A DNA stretch of 7,077 nt. It comes from Sphingomonadaceae bacterium. Its GTDB lineage: Bacteria > Pseudomonadota > Alphaproteobacteria > Sphingomonadales > Sphingomonadaceae. Positions 5,236 to 7,077 of this stretch are shown one piece after another. The stretch covers positions 1-7,077 of the forward strand of contig JAGREF010000151.1 of assembly GCA_020446665.1 (NCBI GenBank), given 5' to 3'. How positions within the stretch are numbered: the stretch's first letter is position 1; each line of letters opens with the position of its first letter. The position numbers were made by a program, and so were the translations under genes. The notes below the pieces were generated by a model that ran no database searches, was not told the DNA's origin, and worked only from the letters and a program-made list of their open reading frames with translations.

Positions 5236-7077
5236 TCAGCCGACCACGCCGGCCGCCGCCAGCACGGCCAGAGTCAGCACATCGGGCGCAATCGCTGTCA
5301 TCGGCGCAATCTGGACCGGCTTTTCCATGCCGATCAGCATCGGGCCGATCGTGGTGGCACCCGCCAGTTCGCGCAGTAATTTGGCGGAGACATTGGCCGA
5401 TTGCAGGCCCGGCATGATCAGCACATTGGCCGGGGCGGACAGGCGGCTGAAGGGATAGAGACCCATCACCTTGGGGTTGAGCGCCGCGTCCGGGGCCATC
5501 TCCCCTTCATATTCGAAGCCGGGATTTTCCTGATCGAGGATCGCCACCGCCTCGCGGATATTCTCCAGCCAGCGCCCCGAAGGATTGCCGAAGGTCGAAT
5601 AGGAAAGGAAGGCAACGCGCGGCTCATGCCCCATGCGGCGGGCGACAGCGGCAGTTTCCTTGGCGATGTGAGCCAGCTCCGCCGAACTCGGGCGTTCGTT
5701 GATCGTCGTATCGGCCAGGAACACAGTGTAATTCTTGCCGATCATCATGTGGACGCCAAAGGGCACCGCATCCTGCTTCGCATCGAGCACCAGGCTGATC
5801 TCACGCTTGGTCTGGGCGAAGGTACGGGTGAGGCCGGAAATCAGCGCATCACCATGGCCCAGGGCGACCAGCAGGGCGGCAAAGACGTTCCGCTCCTGAT
5901 TGACCATGCGGCGGACATCGCGCTCGGTATAGCCGCGCCGCTGGAGGCGCTGATAAAGATAGTCCACCATTTGCGGGATATATTCGCAATCGGCAGAATT
6001 CTGGATTTCAAAGTCGCGCGGATTATCCACGCCCAGCATGTGCATCTTGTCGGCAATGGCCTTGGTCCGGCCGACCAGCACCGGCGTGCCATAGCCGAAA
6101 TCGCGGAACTGGATGGCAGCGCGCAGCACCACTTCCTCTTCCGCTTCGGCAAAGACCACCCGCTTGGGATTGGAGCGGGCAATGGCATAGGTGTTGGTGA
6201 GCACCGCCGAAGTCGGGTTGAGCCGGGCCTTCAGGCTGGCACGATAGGCGTCCATGTCGGCAATCGGCGCCTGCGCCACGCCTGAATCCATCGCCGCCTT
6301 GGCAACGGCAGAGGACACAACCTCCATCAGCCGCGGATCGAACGGGGCCGGGATGATATAGTCGACCCCGAATTTGTGGTTCTTGCCATAAGCTGCGGCC
6401 ACTTCATCGGGCACCGCCTCGCGCGCCAGTTCGGCAATGGCAACGGCAGCGGCGATCTTCATTTCCTCGTTGATCGCAGTTGCCCGCACATCCAGCGCGC
6501 CACGGAAAATGAACGGAAAACCAAGCACATTGTTGACCTGGTTGGGATAGTCGCTGCGCCCGGTCGCGACGATCGCATCGGAGCGCACGGCCTTGGCCGC
6601 ATCGGGGGTAATTTCCGGGTCAGGATTGGCCATTGCGAAAATGATCGGCTGGTCCGCCATCTTCGCCACCCATTCGGGCTTCAACGCATCCTTGGCAGAT
6701 AGGCCGAGGAAAATATCCGCGCCGACCAGCGCCTCTTCCAGCGTGCGGGCATCGGTATCAACGGCATGGGCGGACTTGAACTGATCGACCTTGTCACGCC
6801 CGCGCCAGATCACGCCGCTGCGGTCGCACATGATGACATTGTCATGCGCCACGCCCATCGCCTTGATCAGCGCGGTACAGGCAATGGCAGCGGCACCGGC
6901 GCCGTTGACCACCACTTTCACGTCTTTCAGCTCGCGCCCGGTAATGTGGCAGGCATTGACCAGACCGGCAGCAGAAATGATCGCCGTGCCGTGCTGGTCA
7001 TCATGCATCACCGGGATATTGAGCTTTTCCTTCAGCGCCTGTTCGATGATGAAACATTCCGGCGCCTTGATATCCTC
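5236..7077 (-). CDS. maeB: NADP-dependent malic enzyme, phosphotransacetylase-fused (MaeB type), 5'-partial
   Basis: 613 residues are visible and the frame is open to the right edge; whole MaeB-type enzymes are about 750-770 residues, so roughly the first 140-150 are missing. The enzyme converts malate to pyruvate and CO2 with reduction of NADP, feeding NADPH and pyruvate pools in the cytoplasm. Visible parts: the metal-site ED at residues 1-2 and HDDQHGT at 25-31, whose second Asp is a metal ligand; the Rossmann GAGAAA at about 60-65; MANPDPEI at about 149-156; and TGRSDYPNQVNN at about 172-183. From about residue 305 (KRVVFAEAEEE) to the end is a phosphotransacetylase-like domain, including VFLADTT and LSYSTFGNP segments. 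In this family that domain is not a working acetyltransferase but binds acetyl-CoA for allosteric inhibition. The substrate-site Tyr and Lys lie in the missing part. A GTG at 7009-7011 is an internal Val codon, not the start, since conserved sequence runs through it. NADP rather than NAD preference is inferred from family. Confidence 0.95.
   Translation of the reverse strand, partial: EDIKAPECFIIEQALKEKLNIPVMHDDQHGTAIISAAGLVNACHITGRELKDVKVVVNGAGAAAIACTALIKAMGVAHDNVIMCDRSGVIWRGRDKVDQFKSAHAVDTDARTLEEALVGADIFLGLSAKDALKPEWVAKMADQPIIFAMANPDPEITPDAAKAVRSDAIVATGRSDYPNQVNNVLGFPFIFRGALDVRATAINEEMKIAAAVAIAELAREAVPDEVAAAYGKNHKFGVDYIIPAPFDPRLMEVVSSAVAKAAMDSGVAQAPIADMDAYRASLKARLNPTSAVLTNTYAIARSNPKRVVFAEAEEEVVLRAAIQFRDFGYGTPVLVGRTKAIADKMHMLGVDNPRDFEIQNSADCEYIPQMVDYLYQRLQRRGYTERDVRRMVNQERNVFAALLVALGHGDALISGLTRTFAQTKREISLVLDAKQDAVPFGVHMMIGKNYTVFLADTTINERPSSAELAHIAKETAAVARRMGHEPRVAFLSYSTFGNPSGRWLENIREAVAILDQENPGFEYEGEMAPDAALNPKVMGLYPFSRLSAPANVLIMPGLQSANVSAKLLRELAGATTIGPMLIGMEKPVQIAPMTAIAPDVLTLAVLAAAGVVG

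Noticed and set aside
5401..6285. Long open frame of 294 codons on the + strand
   Set aside because: It lies wholly antisense to the malic enzyme gene, which has clear conserved motifs throughout. The + strand translation shows no recognisable domain and reflects high-GC codon bias.

Overview
The window looks like part of an alphaproteobacterial chromosome, probably from the Sphingomonadales. The reasons are the high GC, the compact gene packing without strong Shine-Dalgarno sites, and the malic enzyme / ACT-repeat / PilZ gene group. The taxonomic call is inference from gene content and style, not a measurement. The window divides at about 3.9-4.2 kb into an accessory left half with all genes on the + strand and a housekeeping right half with all genes on the - strand. 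The two halves converge.

Left half (1-3873). The first gene is the 3' part of a DUF3800 gene, an RNase H-like fold protein often found in mobile or defence contexts; its start lies outside the window. A 112-base gap follows. It holds a perfect 12-base inverted repeat pair flanking a perfect TTGACA box, which looks like an autoregulated toxin-antitoxin promoter. Next come three tightly packed genes: a HipB-like Xre antitoxin, a complete HipA-like Ser/Thr kinase toxin starting 6 bases later, and a VRR-NUC (FAN1-type) nuclease with an N-terminal Cys-rich segment. The nuclease start codon lies inside the end of hipA. The overlap suggests one transcript with translational coupling, so a hipBA module appears to carry a DNA nuclease as its third gene. 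This is the most interesting object in the window and a candidate three-gene defence or stress cassette.

Middle (3874-4248). This is a 375-base convergent intergenic region with no convincing gene. It holds three GTGATT repeats about one helical turn apart, a small hairpin, and three copies of a palindromic element of the form CAGGGT-N3-ACCCTG. Two of those copies form an 11-base inverted repeat just beyond the PilZ gene stop.

Right half (4249-7077, - strand). In transcription order it has a MaeB-type NADP malic enzyme with a phosphotransacetylase-like C-terminal domain (its N-terminus is outside the window), a two-ACT-domain GcvR-like protein 7 bases downstream, and a small PilZ-domain protein. 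The first two look like an operon of central carbon metabolism with an amino-acid-sensing ACT protein. The PilZ gene may read on from it or have its own promoter in the 68-base gap.
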